The translations under genes were made by a program, and so were the position numbers. A stretch of DNA of 64,000 nucleotides from Enoplosus armatus (lineage: Eukaryota; Chordata; Actinopteri; Centrarchiformes; Enoplosidae), in the NCBI RefSeq assembly GCF_043641665.1, contig NC_092192.1, positions 21,429,978-21,493,977 of the forward strand, written 5' to 3'. Every line of letters starts with the position of its first letter. Positions within the stretch are counted from its first letter, which is position 1. Shown here in pieces: positions 33,701 to 48,069 of this stretch. Below the pieces are notes generated by a model. That model did no database searches. It saw only the letters and a program-made list of their open reading frames with translations, and was not told the origin of the DNA.

Positions 33701-36680
33701 GGGATATGCCTCTAGCTGAGTTTTGCTGACTAATGTGGGCACACAGTGTGTGACTATGAATCCATGCTGTTCCAGGAAGGAATATGATGAGAATAACTGC
33801 TCCAACAAAGCAGCTGTTCATGCTGCCTAAAGAGTTCATAACCCTGGAGGCCATCTTGTCTCTTTTCAGAGCTTAGACAGATCTCACTAGCACAACAATT
33901 AGCTGCTTTCTTAGAAAGACCTCTTCAGGTTGTTGATCAGGCCTGGATGGTTGCTCCTTCATTATCCTGACAACATCCTGCACAAAGCATGATCATCCGT
34001 ATGATTATGCTCAAGCAGCAGAGCTGCAAAGCAAAGCTTGAATCAGCTTCTCTGGTTGACAGTCGCTCTGTGTAAAGCCACAGATCAGTTGATCAAAGAT
34101 CACATCATCATGTTTCTTGAGAGGATTGTCCTCCTGGCAAGCTATGCCAAGCACATGAGTGAACTGTGTGTCGCCTCTGTGGTTAATAAACTGGAAAACT
34201 GGTTGAGTTGTCTAGATTCATTGGTTTTCCTACAATACTGTGAAACTGTGCAACTGTGTTTGAAAGTTTTGCTCTCTTTGTGCCCAACCAGATCTCTTTG
34301 GTCTTCTAACGTATACCCAAACTCTGGGATGCACTCCCACTCGGTTTTAGTGTGCTATGCTGATAAGGAACTTTTAAGGAGCTTTTTTAATGCTGGATCT
34401 TTCCCAGGGACTTGTTAACACTTTTACAAGCTTTTCTTCCGAGTAAATCACTCAGGGCCCTTCACCAGGTTGACACAGCTCATGTGGCACCACCTTTGAG
34501 CTGCCGCAGTTTGAATTCAGACGTCAAGTGATATTCTAAAGACAGAAGTTTTCACTCATCATCCCCTGTGGGCAGTGATTATCTAAAGACAGTACCATGG
34601 TTATAGCTGTGTCACATCAACACCAACAACATGATTTGTCCCTGAATGTTTTAAGGTCTTCAGTGAAAGTCCTGAAAACAAAACTTCATTCACATGGTGA
34701 AAGACAGTCATGACATTATGGGTCATTAGCATGACTTACTTGATTAACAGTACCATGGACAGATGGATGCAAGATGACATTCGACACTAAGATAATGATG
34801 ACAGATGATATGCATCATAAGTCAGATTCTTTATTGAATTATTAATGACTTGAGCCAAGTCTTGGGCCTTGCCAGTGGAAAATAACACAGATGTTTAGTG
34901 TTCATTGTTTGCTGTAATAGATTAATACCCAGGGCTACATTTTTCAGTTAAACCTATTATTACCATATGAATGAGAAAAATAGAACAACATGTTGGTCTT
35001 TGAACTTAAAGTGATATAAAAAAAGATATTGCAAAGACAACTAATTTACAGCTTGCATGCATGCACACACACACACGCACACACACACGCACGCACACAT
35101 ACGCACAAACACTTATACACACAGCATTGAATTCTGGCACAAATGGCCCCCAGTGGGTTGGTTATAAAGGGGGTGATGTCATGTCTGTGATGGAGACTGT
35201 GTGTCCCTTTACCAGTGATCCATTTCTTATCCAGCTGTCCTCACTGACACAAAGCAGAGAGAAAGAAAGAAATAAAGAACAAAAGACAGACCGAAAGAAA
35301 GAAAGTGTACCAGTGGACATTTATTTTTCATCCCTTTCCCCTCCCACCTCCAGCCAACTTTATGTCTGCCACTAAAACGTCCCTATGTCAAGTGAAAGGA
35401 TGCTAAGATCAAACTTGCTACTGGATCTCGGCTATTTAAACACCTTATTTCAAAAAGTGTTGATCTTTGTGCTTTGAGGCATCCTATTTATTTATTTATT
35501 TATTTATTTATTATTGTTATTGCACATAAGTTATTTACGTATTTTGTGTTCCATCAGTTTTAGAGCTGTTTGTTTTGGACAGTTGCCTGTTTCTTGGGTC
35601 AAGAGATCATTGGCAATTTGTCTGCTTGTCTTTGAGCTGACAGGAGCTCGTCCTCTTTGTTTGCTTGTGGGGAAGGGGGTGCAGGACTCCTTTGTGAAAT
35701 CAGTTGTATTCATGTGTGTGTGTGTATGTCGAGCCCAGTGTTTCTAGCCACATGACTCTCTACACCATTTTAAACAGCTTGGCTTCTTTAACCATTTCAG
35801 CCTCTCGGTGGTCACACAGGCATGGGGGGAGGGGGGGGGGGGGCATTCAGAGCTCAGGGGCACACTGGGAAATGGCTTCCATGCATTTAGCATTTCCTCT
35901 TTGAGGGCTGTCCAGTGTGGTGCAGCAGGGTTGTCGCGTCAAAGCTGTGCTGCAAGGAGGGGTGGAGGTGCTGGATAATGCAGACACAATGGGCTAAGGC
36001 AAACATTAGGAGTGAGACAAAGGACACTCCACTCCAGGTCACAGGAGGGGCAACTCTTCCCATTATCTGAGGGTAGTGATCTTAACTGAGGGACTTTTTA
36101 AACCCATCAGCAAATTAGGGGCTGTGCTGAGTTGCCGTGTGCGTCGGGTCATGATCAAAGCCTTGAGAGTGCGCCTGTTTATAGAGGAAGGCTGTAAAGC
36201 ATAGGACAACAGTCACAACACGACGCAACATGGCCCTGGGTTAGCACTGAGCATGCTATCATGACCATGTTATCATTGTCGCAGCCGGGGTATTTAATCA
36301 TGGGAAGCAGAGGATAAGTTCTTTCTCATCTACACTAAAAACACCACAAGCGCCATATGTCATAGGGTCAACTGAGGGATCCCGCACCATATGCATCCAC
36401 CTTCCAAATGAGCCAAAATGCAATCATGCTATCTCTCTATTCAGAATTGGGCTTATAGCTTAGTTTTTGAGGAATCAATTGTCTGTTTTCTCCTGCACCA
36501 CAACACTGTGGAATCATTTTTAACGAATAACCAACTTTCATTTCCGTTCCCTTGTGTAAAATCATCATTGATATTGATGGAATTGTGTTTGCATTCATTA
36601 AGAAACAATATTAGGTTTTACCTAAAAAAAGAAATTAAAGCATGACTTTATGAATTTGTTTTCTAAAAGTACTAACCACT
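30705..36680. other. Intergenic, no gene seen
   Basis: It holds CA-rich sequence at about 35,063-35,100, a TTTA array at about 35,488-35,512 and a G-run near 35,828-35,842. The part at about 32,630-34,420 has a less AT-rich, coding-like texture but only short, broken frames. It could be a decayed mobile element, and I cannot name a family. Confidence 0.45.
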
Positions 36681-36978
36681 AGGGCTGCAATTAACGATTA
36701 TTTTTCTACTTGATTGATCTGCCACTTATTGATTAATCATTTGGATCATAAAATGTCCATACCCATCACAGTTCCCGAAGTCCCAAAGTGATGTCTTGAT
36801 CGTCCAAAATACCAAAAACTGATCAAAAGGTATTCAGTTTACAATGATGTAAAACAGAGAACATTGGTAGGACAGACAGGAAACAGGGAATGTTTGTTTA
36901 TTTTTATTTTTTTGTTGAATCAAAATTGTTTGGTTGTTTCAAGTGATCGATTAATTGACTACTCAATTTCAGCTCTGC
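36681..36978 (+). mobile_element. hAT-type non-autonomous element with target-site duplication
   Basis: It begins agggctgcaattaacgatta and ends with gatcgattaattgactactc followed by aatttcagctctgc. The two ends are imperfect inverted copies. The nonamer ctaaccact occurs directly at both borders (36,672-36,680 and 36,978-36,986), consistent with an 8-bp hAT duplication plus one shared base. The body contains the family phrase tggatcataaaatgtcc. No transposase is encoded. It belongs to the same family as the fragments at 12.4-12.9 kb. Confidence 0.8.
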
Positions 36979-36986
36979 TAACCACT

Positions 36987-38498
36987 TGAGTGCTCAGATG
37001 TAGGTCAGCTTTTAGCATTTTTTATTAGCCTAAACAGCCTGTCAAGTTGTGCTCTAATTTATTACTTGAAAACAAGGCGTCAATTACATGGTAATTACAC
37101 GCTCTTAAAGCTACTGCTTAACTGCTAGACATTATGAACATTTATGTTGTTGTCTCTCAGTAAAATGCAGTTTACTTTTGGGTTGTTTAGCTGCTAGGAA
37201 ACAATATAATCAAAGCAATTAAGTGTTTTGCATCAAAGTAAGAAAAAAATCATTTAGGAAACCAGAAAGTAGAAAAGCTAGAAAACAAATGTAGGCAGGC
37301 AGGACTGTATTTTAGTAATCTTCAAAATGGCTCAAGTGAATGTCTATATATTCACATGTGGTTGTCCAACTGTGTGTGCTTTTTTTGTATGAAACCCTAT
37401 GCGTGTTTGTGTGACTGAAGGGCCATTATGGGACAGGCTTTTAAGGGAGATCTGGGAAGTGGAAACCTAATACTGCCTGACTGCTGCTCTTGTGTACATG
37501 AACCCCACAGCTGCTGGAGAGAGAGAGGAATGAGGGAGAGAAAAACGGAGGAAGAAGGGAGGAGGGGGTAGAGGAGAGCGTGGTGCGCTCAGTAATTAGT
37601 TGTCTGGTTTTGTATTGACCAGTCTGGTGCTTGGGCCTTGGGGACTGTTAAATTTGCTATTGAAACTGAAAGGATTATGCACCCAAAAGAAATTAAACGG
37701 GAGCAATGAATAGATTGTGGGCCACATGGTGGACGACTGCTTTTTGTTTTGTTTTTTCTTTCTCTTGTTCCTTCTCCCTTCTTCCGCCGGCCTACACTCT
37801 GCTTCAGTTAGACAAGGTTGTATTTTTCCTGTCAGAAGCTGCTGTTTTTCATGTTATAGGTAAATTGAAAAATGCACCACAGGGTCAAGACAGTTTTATG
37901 TCGTGATAATGACACCTCATTTTGAGACTGACCCATTAAAAAAGAAAACACACTTGTTTGCACTTTGCCAACTGTCAAATCTCTGCTGTGTTTGTTGGGG
38001 TCTGTTTATTAAACCGAGACAAAAATCCAAAATCATTTCCGCATGTTAGCTGTTGAAGGGTGTGATGTTGCGAGGGTGAAATGAAATCTGTTTGAACGTA
38101 GACGTGGTGATTGCAAGGGGGAATTGATGTCTCCTGCCTGGGCCGCCCAGAGGGAAGAGAGATCTGCGTCTCTGTTTCCTCCTGCCGAGGTTGGTCGTAC
38201 TTATTACAGTGGGCTCGGTCAGGAGGGAATGTCCTCCACATGCCGGCGGAGGCTTATGGCCCAGAGAGACTGTGTTCCCTTTACATCAACATCCAGCATG
38301 TTGTCTGTCTCTCTCTGTCACCAGTTTAGTGTGTTGTAGGGTTAGGGTTAGGAAGTAGGTGTAGGGACAGGAAAAAAATCCACCTCAGACCAAAACCATA
38401 ACATAATCACCTTGTAATGACTTCCAGTGTCTGTTAAGCAGGCCTGCACTTTGGGGAGAGTTTATATAATATAATATGATATAATAAGAGGAATAATG
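36987..38498. other. Intergenic, no gene seen
   Basis: It includes a purine-rich stretch at about 37,514-37,580 and two and a half copies of a telomere-like hexamer at 38,337-38,352. No gene is recognised. Confidence 0.5.
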
Positions 38499-38725
38499 GT
38501 AATTGGACTGCATTTACGTAGCGCTTTCCTCCCATAACAGACAAAGCACTTTGTAATTTTTTGCCTCCCATTCACCCACACACTCGCATCATGATGGCGG
38601 CGGAGCTGACCTGCCCATCTGGAGCAACTTGGGGTTCAGTGTCCTGCTCAGAGACGCTTGGACATGTGAACGGGAGCCTCCATCTGCATCGAGCATTTGA
38701 ACCTGCTGAACTGTGAGCCTCGAGA
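38499..38725 (+). repeat. SINE-like interspersed repeat common in fish
   Basis: The order attggactgcatttacgtag, then cgctttcctcc, acaaagcactttgta, cccattcacccacacactcg, gatggcggcggagctg and gagcaacttggggttcagtg, then gtcctgctcagagacgctt, is the familiar layout of a very abundant teleost repeat. This copy is diverged. I do not assign its boundaries precisely. Confidence 0.72.
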
Positions 38726-41700
38726 ATATCTAGTGGATGATAGAGGGGTGATGTCATGTTCTCTCGCACTGTTTGTGTAGCTGGCAGAGGCCGGCGTGCT
38801 GCTGGAGAGGGTCGCACACTATGACTCAGTCGAGATCTGATCCCAGTAGAACTTTGTCCAAAAAGTAGGATAAAATCAACCCTGCTGCCCACAAAAATCC
38901 ATAGTCTTTTTTTTGTGAGTTTCTGGTTTTCTCTTTGATTCTGTTTTGACACGACGATTTAAAATCTTGTACCAACATTCCATGTTTTTAATCTGTTTGA
39001 GTCTCTTGTAACTTTTTGATCCGGACGGGAGTGGGCGCTCTTTGTAGATAAGACACGCAATCTGGTTGAGATCCCTCTTTGTGATTATCACAACGTAAAT
39101 ACAGGAGGGCCTGTGCACAGGTGGCTGGCGCTGGGCTGATGGTAACCAGACCAGACTGATGTCTGCTTGCGGAAAATAAATCACTGCTGCAATAGCACAG
39201 ACACAGAAAGCACGAGACATATTTTTTTAAATGTGGAACAGTCCCTGAAACATCGCACAATGGACGTTTTTCACAGTAGATGTCGCAGTGCAAAAGAAAT
39301 GAATAGCATAGTCAGACTTTGTTAAATATCATCAGGTTGTGTACAGTGTAAATCATGGGGAGGTCTCGCAGTTACCGGTCCTAACTAATATCACCTGTGT
39401 CTTACAAGGGGCAGCCATGGGAGGCAAAATCCCTGCTGTCTGATTGGCTCTTTCTGAATAAGAACGTGTACATACACATCTGGCTGCGCCCCAGTGACAG
39501 ATATTTCCGAGTAGCACGATTCACCGTGTTTGAGACCCGAACAGTTGTGAAACGAAGCCCAGTGTTGGTCCCCACAAGAGGACAAAGTCGGGGGGGGTGA
39601 TGAAGGAAAGCTGGCGTGAGAATCATCACTCTGCCAGGAACTGAATCTCATTGGCTGAATTTACATTAATGCAGTTACTTGCACATGGGATGGTTATAAT
39701 TAAATTACTCTGCAATGTTGTTGCAAAATAGCGTGCTGCCTTTCTCTGTGTCGCAGAGGTAGGGTTAGAGTTTGTGTGTGGTGTTTGTTTATAAGTAGTG
39801 CACTGGGGCCAGCATTACACGGTGCTCCTGACATTACTAAAATAGGTTTAGGCTGTACAAATAGAAACCTTACATACACATTACTGGTAATACATATGGG
39901 CTGAAACACATTTCCCTCAGTGGAAACTGCTCTTCACATGAGAGTGGTTCCTTGTGCAATTTCTCTTTTTGTGTTGTAGCTGTTTCATTAACATCGCAGT
40001 GACTCCTTTAACTGCTGCACGTTTGCAGCCACACTGGATACAAAACAATGTACATATCCTTTGAAATGCTCTAGTTGTTGCCCAGTTATTGCATTAAAGC
40101 CTGAAATGGGGAAAAAAAACCCATTAAGTCTGATTTGCAAAATGAGAAATGCTAAACTCTTCTGCCAAGAAGACCGGGGAAAAAAACAACTAAATCAACA
40201 AACTAAATTGGTAGATGTTTTTTCATTGGGACTGCTGTTATAAAGAGTGAAAGGTGCTTCTGCTAATTAAAAAAAAAAAAGAAAGACGTATGTATGCAAC
40301 CAGTTTTTCCTCCTTTTAATAACTTGTCAGACATGTAGGGTTTTTATTTTTGTTGTTTTTATCAAGACTTGCTGGTTCCTATTATCAGTAATAACTAACA
40401 AATGAATTTGATAATCAGAAGGCAAAGAACAAACACATAGAAACACATAATGGTTATGTTTAATGCAAAAAAATGTAATATCTGCTACATTATCTTCTTT
40501 TTTTACGTTCGTTCTTATACTCCTTACCATGTTTCTCCACATGCACAGGAATATTTCTGATAAAAAAGGGTGGGTCATTGGCCCATTCTGCTAATATAAA
40601 AGGTAATCTATAGTTCAGTCTGCATGTCTTTCTCTATGGCCAATTGAAATTGAAAATGTGATTTAATGTGTTCTTATTTCAGACCTCTATGCAATAAAAA
40701 GCAGTAAATCTGAAAAGGTGGTCCATGTGTCTGTGTGTAGCTGGGGACACTCAGGCGTTGGGCTCCCGGTTATAAACCTAGCTGACTGAGCTTTCCCCCT
40801 ATTTAGGGGTCTCCGTCTCCCCTCCCCTCGTCCCTCCTGGTAATAGATGGCCTCATCGCTCTGGGTTTGAGCCCACCTTTAAACAGCTAGACGACACTGG
40901 GGTTTGTCTCCGGCCAAACGATGGAGTGGAACAATAGGAGCGTGTGACATTGTCTGTGTGTGTCAGGAGGCCCCCGACTGTCCGAGACACACGTGAGAGC
41001 ATGTGACGGCGTGGAGTTGATGCCGCCCGGCTTCAGTCTGGGCCTACCAGGTAGCAGAGAGAGAGAGAGGATACAGGATATCCAGGGTATGCAGAGCTGT
41101 GCCATTTGTTCATTTTTACTCTCATGTCTTTTCAATCCACTGCTGTTCCTCCAACATGGCTTCGTGCGTCTGGGGGTTGCTTGATGCGTGCGCCTGTGCA
41201 TCACGTTTATTGCCGTTTCCGCGCTTCCTGCTGTTTGTCTTTCAGGCCAAACCCTTTGTCTGGCTAAACCCTTTATACAGAGTGGCTGGGATGCAGTCTG
41301 CATGGAGCTGTTCTTGTGTATGTGTGTGTTTGTGTTGCCCATTCATGATAAAGCATTTCTAAATGTGTGTATGCAATTGTGTTTTGATTTATAAGCTGCT
41401 AGGCTGACAGCAGCGTTGACCTTGGCTGGGTTTGAATGTGTGCGGAGAGGAGATAGAGAGAAAGAGTTTGTGTGTGTGTGTGTAAAAGGAGTTTTTTCCC
41501 TTTTTTATTATCCTATCTAAATGTGCTTATGATGCCAATATTTCTGTTATTTGCCATGGGGGAGGATGTAGAGTCCTTCCTGCAAATGTGTGTTTTCTCA
41601 TCCTGCGGTGGCTCCCTGGGACAAGGATCTTGCTTGTTTTTTTTTCTTTAGCATATTCCACATTCATATGGAAATGGGGGGCAGAGGAGGGACAGAATCT

Positions 41701-44700
41701 CACATCAACTTGATCTGGTCATGAATGGCTGCCAGTGTTTGGACTGACCCAGAGCCGGCTTAAAGACACTGGCCTGCCTCTGCCCTCAGACCGCAGAGCT
41801 GAGAGCCGAGAGCCGAGCACATTTTCAGCCGCGACACACACACACACACACACGCGCGCGTTGTATGTCCTCACACACACGTACATTTACACTAAAGATG
41901 AAAAAAGCAGATGCTCATAATTGCACTCACACAATTAGATACACTTGAGCACTTGGGAACACTGAGCGCTGTCTCATTCTCTGTCACTGTCTCTGTCTTA
42001 CATACACAGACAGCCATGCTAAATCCCAGGGAGACGCCAGTGTTGCAATACGCTCTTCTTTTTTTTCTCCTCTCAAATCCTTTCTTTATTTTATTAACCC
42101 TCACTTCCCTCGTTTGCCACCCAAACCATCCCCGTACCCAGATGATGGTACTCATTTAGCAGCAAGAAGGAAGTTTTTCAATTTATGTTGTATTTTTAAA
42201 TGCATTTTTATTGTTGAACTGGCCAGAAAATTATGTAATAACCAAATAATGAACTGTTTAAAATTTAAAGAGCAGTTAGTGGCACAGTTTTATTTCATTA
42301 CATTATTTCATTAGTTTGAACAATTCAATTTTACTATTATGTGTTGATCTGTATTTGGGATAAAACAGGATATAATGAAATAATGCCTATATTTTATTAT
42401 AATAGCTGCTATTAAAATAGATGTAAATTTCAGTGTGGAACATCAACAAATGTTAATATTATGATAAATGCAAAAGACACAAAAATGTTTATCAAGCTTT
42501 AAGCTTTTTTTTTGTGGTTTTGTGGGAGTAGATAAATACAGTAACAAGAATATTAAAATTGTTCATCCCCACTGAGAGAATGCCCGGGCGTTGGTTGGAT
42601 TAAGATCATTTGCTTTTACCGTGCTGTCGGTGAATTAATATTGTATTTGAGGAGTCCCGTTTCTAATAAATTTTGAGTGTGTTTCCTTCTCGAGCGTCTC
42701 TGATACAATGGGCCTCCCAGACTGGGCTGCTGCGGTTGGATCTAGCAGCAGGGATCCATCAAACAAGATTTGTCTCGGTGGATATGCTGGTTTTGTCCTT
42801 CAGGATTAGGGCCCACCACCCATATTCTGCCCTCGCCTGAGTTACTTCGTCTTTTGTGCATCTAGACAGTTACCGAAAGTGTGCCTGTAGAGTTTTAATG
42901 AATTTAGTATCAAATGAGCCCTTCCAACCTTTTTAAAATGATCTCTGCAATTTGGCTTATTGCAGTGATCCAAACATTTTACAAAATTAAAAATACAAAA
43001 TATGATGAAGTAAATAAAACATGCAATGTAGCTTTTTTGAATTAATTTAATTAAATACTAAACAGCTGCTCAGAAATGATAGAAACCAGATTTTTGTTTA
43101 TTTCATAAAGATTGCAGCGCTTGCTTTGTGTAATATTTTTATTTAGTATTTGATATATTGAATGATATTGAATATTGAATTCAACACTATTTTTCTGGCA
43201 AATCTGCCTTCATATAATTGTTATAAATATTATTTTTCATTATTTGAAAGTTAATACTTACTTTTCTTCAGGTGGCTGTTTTGTTCCATATTCAGAGTTC
43301 ATCGTTAAATTATACTATATATAGTTGGAGCATAATATCTGACAAGCTGGAGCATGGTATGTTGTCCCTCAACTTATAGGCACAAGTGTTCAGTCTCAGT
43401 CTATAAAAAGAGCAGCGCGTTGCAGGAGGGCCTCAGAGTGTGTGTGTGTGTGTGTGCTGTTTTGTCTCTCCATTAGCACCCATTCAAGAGACAATGAGTT
43501 AGAGAAGCAGACGATGGGCTTGTTAACACACAGGCATTAGTGAATCAGTGTGTGTCTTTGTGAGGGAGGGGACACTCCTCTAGTGTTATGACGGGAGTCT
43601 TTCACCGACGATACACTCCACTCTAACACCACAAGTGTCCGGCCACTGAAGGGGGAGGATTTGTTGCTCTACACCTAATTAAACCGAGCTTTGAGTAGTG
43701 GTTATGGCGAGGGGCCCTTTGTTCCAATTCACCTTCGAAAGCTTAATGTTTGACTTTGGTGACAGTGATGGTGCGCGGCTGAAACCCGGCCTCGCCGTGA
43801 CAGGAGCCGCCTTTCATACACAGTGATCGTAGCTCCTCACACTGTTTGTGATCTGCAGGGCTGCAATGTTTCATCTCACAAATGAGCGTTTTCATGTAGA
43901 GAGTGTTTGGTTTTCTTAAGATGATCCTTCATGTCCACAGTCATTATCAGAACGGACCTATTTAATTAATTAGTAGTCATCATGCCAAATGTAGTGAAAT
44001 AGTAGGAGCCAGATAATATAGTGAAGATGTGTTGGATCTGCTTAGCATTGTGGATCTTTTTTGAGCAGGGTTGACTCCGGGGGGAGAGGGGGGGGTGTCA
44101 GGAGATTATGGTGCCCTCTGTGTTTTGTGCGGCAGCCTGTGGGCTTGACCTGAAGGAGGGAGACACATGCCTTTGTGGCCCTGCGAAGGGACAACAGATC
44201 ATGAGTACTAGTGTCTAAGTTAGTTCAACTCAGAGTGTGTGTGTGTGTGTGTTACACTGATCTGCTGGTGTGTGGATGGACTGGGCTGACCTTTGCCTTT
44301 TTATTAAAAATTGGATTTCAGCCTGTGTCGTCTTTTCCAGAGGTTCCTCCTTGACCACAGCTACACAAGGGCAATTTGTAAAGACGGCAATGGAGTTTGA
44401 TTTTCTTCACACATTTTATTATTTTGTTTAATTATTAATTTTGTAAATTAATTCTTTATTTAAAGGCCTAATGTCTCCCAGGATTTTTCACGCCTTTGAA
44501 TTGATGTAGTCCGTCACCCTGACAACCCTAAAAGAATTTCATTAGCTTGGATTTCAGGGGAGTTTTAGTGTCTCATAAAGGTCTAAATGCTGTTTGAGAG
44601 GTTTTTAGCACTTTTAAGACCCTGGCACTAATAGAATTCTGATCTATACTGTATATGCATATATATATATTTGATCATTAAGGGATATTGAATATTTCCA

Positions 44701-47174
44701 GAAATGCAACTGCTGACTTTAGTGAATTTTTATATTCATATCAGTCAAACTCTAATTACCACCAGCAGCAATACATATTGTGTGTGTAATCTCCTAAGCA
44801 CAGCTGACATTAAAATGAATGCTCGCTGTGCAGATATGTCACAAGTAAGCTGTAGTCACACCGTTTGCTGTATGGCCAATCTGCATTCAGGAAACCCGGG
44901 GACAGGATCAGTTCAGAGACAAGGGGGTGGTGGTGGGGGGGGGGGGGGGTCCCAAATCAGAGAGCGGGAGCTGGAACTTCTCATCCCTTGCAAACGATCC
45001 CTTGTATTTGGTTAGCTTCAGTGCCCTGTAATGATGCGTGTGTGCTGCTGACACTGGGTCGTGTCTTTGCAGCAGTGCGAGCAGACGTGGTGGAGCTGCA
45101 CTTGGCATTCGGCTGCCACTGTTTCCAGGCAGGATGATGGTGATGATGGGACGCTGGTTTGCTTGTATGTCCCAGGGAACATCTGCCAAAGCTGTTGCTC
45201 GGGAGTGTGTGTGCGTGCGCGCGGGCGTGTGTGTGTGAGGTGCAGAGAAATCCAACGCTGTTCTTTGTTATCATTTAATAGATTTATGCTCTGCCTGTCA
45301 TTTAATTACAACCAAAATGCGATTGATACAGAATGAACAATACCAGATCTGTGAGTGTCAGTTTCGGTTCCCCTCCTCTGTGAGTACTCAGGAAGGAAAG
45401 GCAAAAACAAGAGAGAAACTTCAACAAAAGTCATTAGAATTGTATTTCTGTGTTTATTTAACCATGTTGTACGCCGAGACAAATTCAAGAAATAACCACA
45501 ATTTGAAAGTGGCTTGAAACTGCAGTGAGTATAAAAATGATTTTAGTTGGAATTGGAAATATATAAAAAGCTTCCCTATTGTATTTTAGTCCCTGTTGTA
45601 CACAAATCACACCATTTTTTTTAATGTATTTTGTATATTGTATCTCTGTGTAAAATAGGGGCTCGTGCTAGTGTGTAATATGAGACAGGAAGGTTGTGAT
45701 TCGGCTGGCCTGTCCCTGTCGGTGTGTCGTATGTTGGTTCAGTCGAGACATCTCCTCACCCCCCCCCCCCCCCCTTCCCCCATCTCCACAATTGTTCCTG
45801 CTCAAATCAGCTAGCTCTGTTTTCAACACGCCACTTCTGTTGTTAGTATACCACATGTCTGCTGTCTGTCCTTAACCAAAAGGATGAATAATGTTCTGCA
45901 TTATTTTACCCTTACTTTATTTTATACTTGTTTATACTCCATCTTCATTTTTATATATTCCCTTTTAATAAGTAGAAGAGATTGCAAAAAAGTGTATTAA
46001 TATTAAATAATCACACATTTTCAATGTTTTACTCTGTCTATTAATTTTATTATGATTATTGTTTAAGAATTGCAATTCCATGAATTTTCCAGTTCTATCA
46101 CTGTGTATATTATATTACATAATGGTAGTTATACAGAAGTATTCAGCGGCCATTAGTGTTATTTAGATCAACATTTATCAGAATTCTTTTGTTTGTGAAG
46201 ATTTGTTTCTTAGATGACAATCTTACTACATTTCAATCACACACAACTCAGTAGTAATGTTGAATTGTTGCACAAGGCTTTTTGCTGCTTGTTTGCGACA
46301 TTGCTTTTCCATCTGTTCAATTCCACCATTTATTTTCACATAAAGCCACATTTTCTTCAACCGGTAGCAGACCTCCTGCCGTAGCCCTTTGGTTTTGTGC
46401 TGTCATGTGGCTTGTGGTGGTAGCAATATTTTCGGAGGCTGGCCTGGTACTCACTGTGGGAGCAGCCTGGATTGTTGTGCGAACACAATGCCTTTGCCTT
46501 CTTACTTCACTGGTTCCTTTGCTCTCCGTCCTCTGCCTTTGAATTTGCTCATTTTTTGTTTTGTTCCCCCTTCTGCCCCCTTTGATTGGCCCCCGCATAG
46601 CAACTTGTTACATGGAGCATGGAAGCTATAACTGCTCCTCTTTGCAGGCTTTGCTTTTCTAAATTGGATTCTAAGTAGTTTGTTTAATTTGTTTTTCACC
46701 TCATTTGATTATGTGTTGTGTTTTTAACTCATTCCGCATTAAGCACAGTCAAGATATATTTATTACCTCAGACTGTTAGAATGCATTAGATGTATTTTTA
46801 ACACATTCAGTCAAAATATTAAAAAGATGTTATCATGATGACATAGAAATGCATTGATGACATGATCTGGCTTTGTGAACATTTATAAATTAGATTCCAT
46901 ACATTTCTTTTACATCATTTAATGTGTAAGATAAGTCATGAAAACAAAGCAGGAATTTATTTTGCTATTTTCTTTCCACCCCAGTTTTAATGTTAAAGAG
47001 AAAGTAGTCATAAAATCATGTGTCAATTAAACAACAAAATGAGTTTTGCTTTATGAAATTGTCTGAACAAATGGTCACCTTATCTGTGGCCTCATCCCTG
47101 ATTGAACAATATTGATATGTTGACATTGATCGTCTCACCTTTTACAAAGCTGTCATCGAAAGCTCTTGCCTGCC

Positions 47175-47205
<31 letters not shown>

Positions 47206-48000
47206 CCGGTCACATGCACGTATGCTCACCCATAACCGTTTACTGCTAGAGGTCAATATATAAACACACACTTTACATCAATGCAAACAGATATCATTTT
47301 CGCAGCCCTGAAATAATGATTGTATTTAACTAATTGTTGTCGATTGCCCGGACCTGACAAATTAAGTGCATTTTTACTTCTAATGATAATTATGGTTATT
47401 TATGTGTCATATTGTCTAAATTTAAAAATATTAGTTAGGGTCAGATAATACAATAATTAATGCATTCATCTTAATTTTCTACATACAAATGATGAAATGT
47501 TGCAAAGGAAAATAAGGAAACAACTAAGCAGCTTTTAGAAATCAAGCTTGAGTTTAAGGTTTTTATCTATTTAGCCTTCGTCGTCTCCCCTTAAGATTTA
47601 AGTATTTGTTACAAAAGGGTTCAGATTTATTTTTGGAGTTTAGCAAATGCATTAAAAATTAAATATATAATTGCTTCGCACCTCCGGTTGCACCGAATGT
47701 CAGTTAATTTCTTTATTCATTATAACTCAAAAATGTCTTTGCACTTTTACATGATTTTAGGTTTTTTTGCACACGTAGAAATTTTATGTTATCAATAAAT
47801 ACAATTTAAAAAAAATATACATCAAAACCAACCTCATCAGATTATTCAGTGAAGAATGATAAAATCTGCATTAATCACGCGTCAGAATATCAGGCCACAA
47901 ACAGAATTCAACTTAACAGGAATTATGAAAGAGAAAAAAAAAATGTTTGAAATAAAAATGACATTCTTACAATTAGTGAGAAAAGAAATCACAGTTCTGG
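38726..48000. other. Intergenic, no gene seen
   Basis: AT-rich sequence with (CA)n at about 41,836-41,852, (TG)n at about 41,469-41,482, 43,439-43,455 and 44,236-44,252, a G-run at about 44,936-44,950, a C-run at about 45,760-45,774 and (CT)n at 47,177-47,200. No coding exon, RNA gene or clear mobile element is recognised. Confidence 0.5.
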
Positions 48001-48069
48001 GCCCACAACACAGACCTGAGGAGAGAGAGAGAGAGAGAGAGCGAGAGAGGGAGAGAAATGCTTGCTAAG

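Noticed and set aside
38337..38352. Interstitial telomere repeat
   Set aside because: There are only about two and a half copies of ttaggg, which is too few to be more than chance or a short simple repeat.
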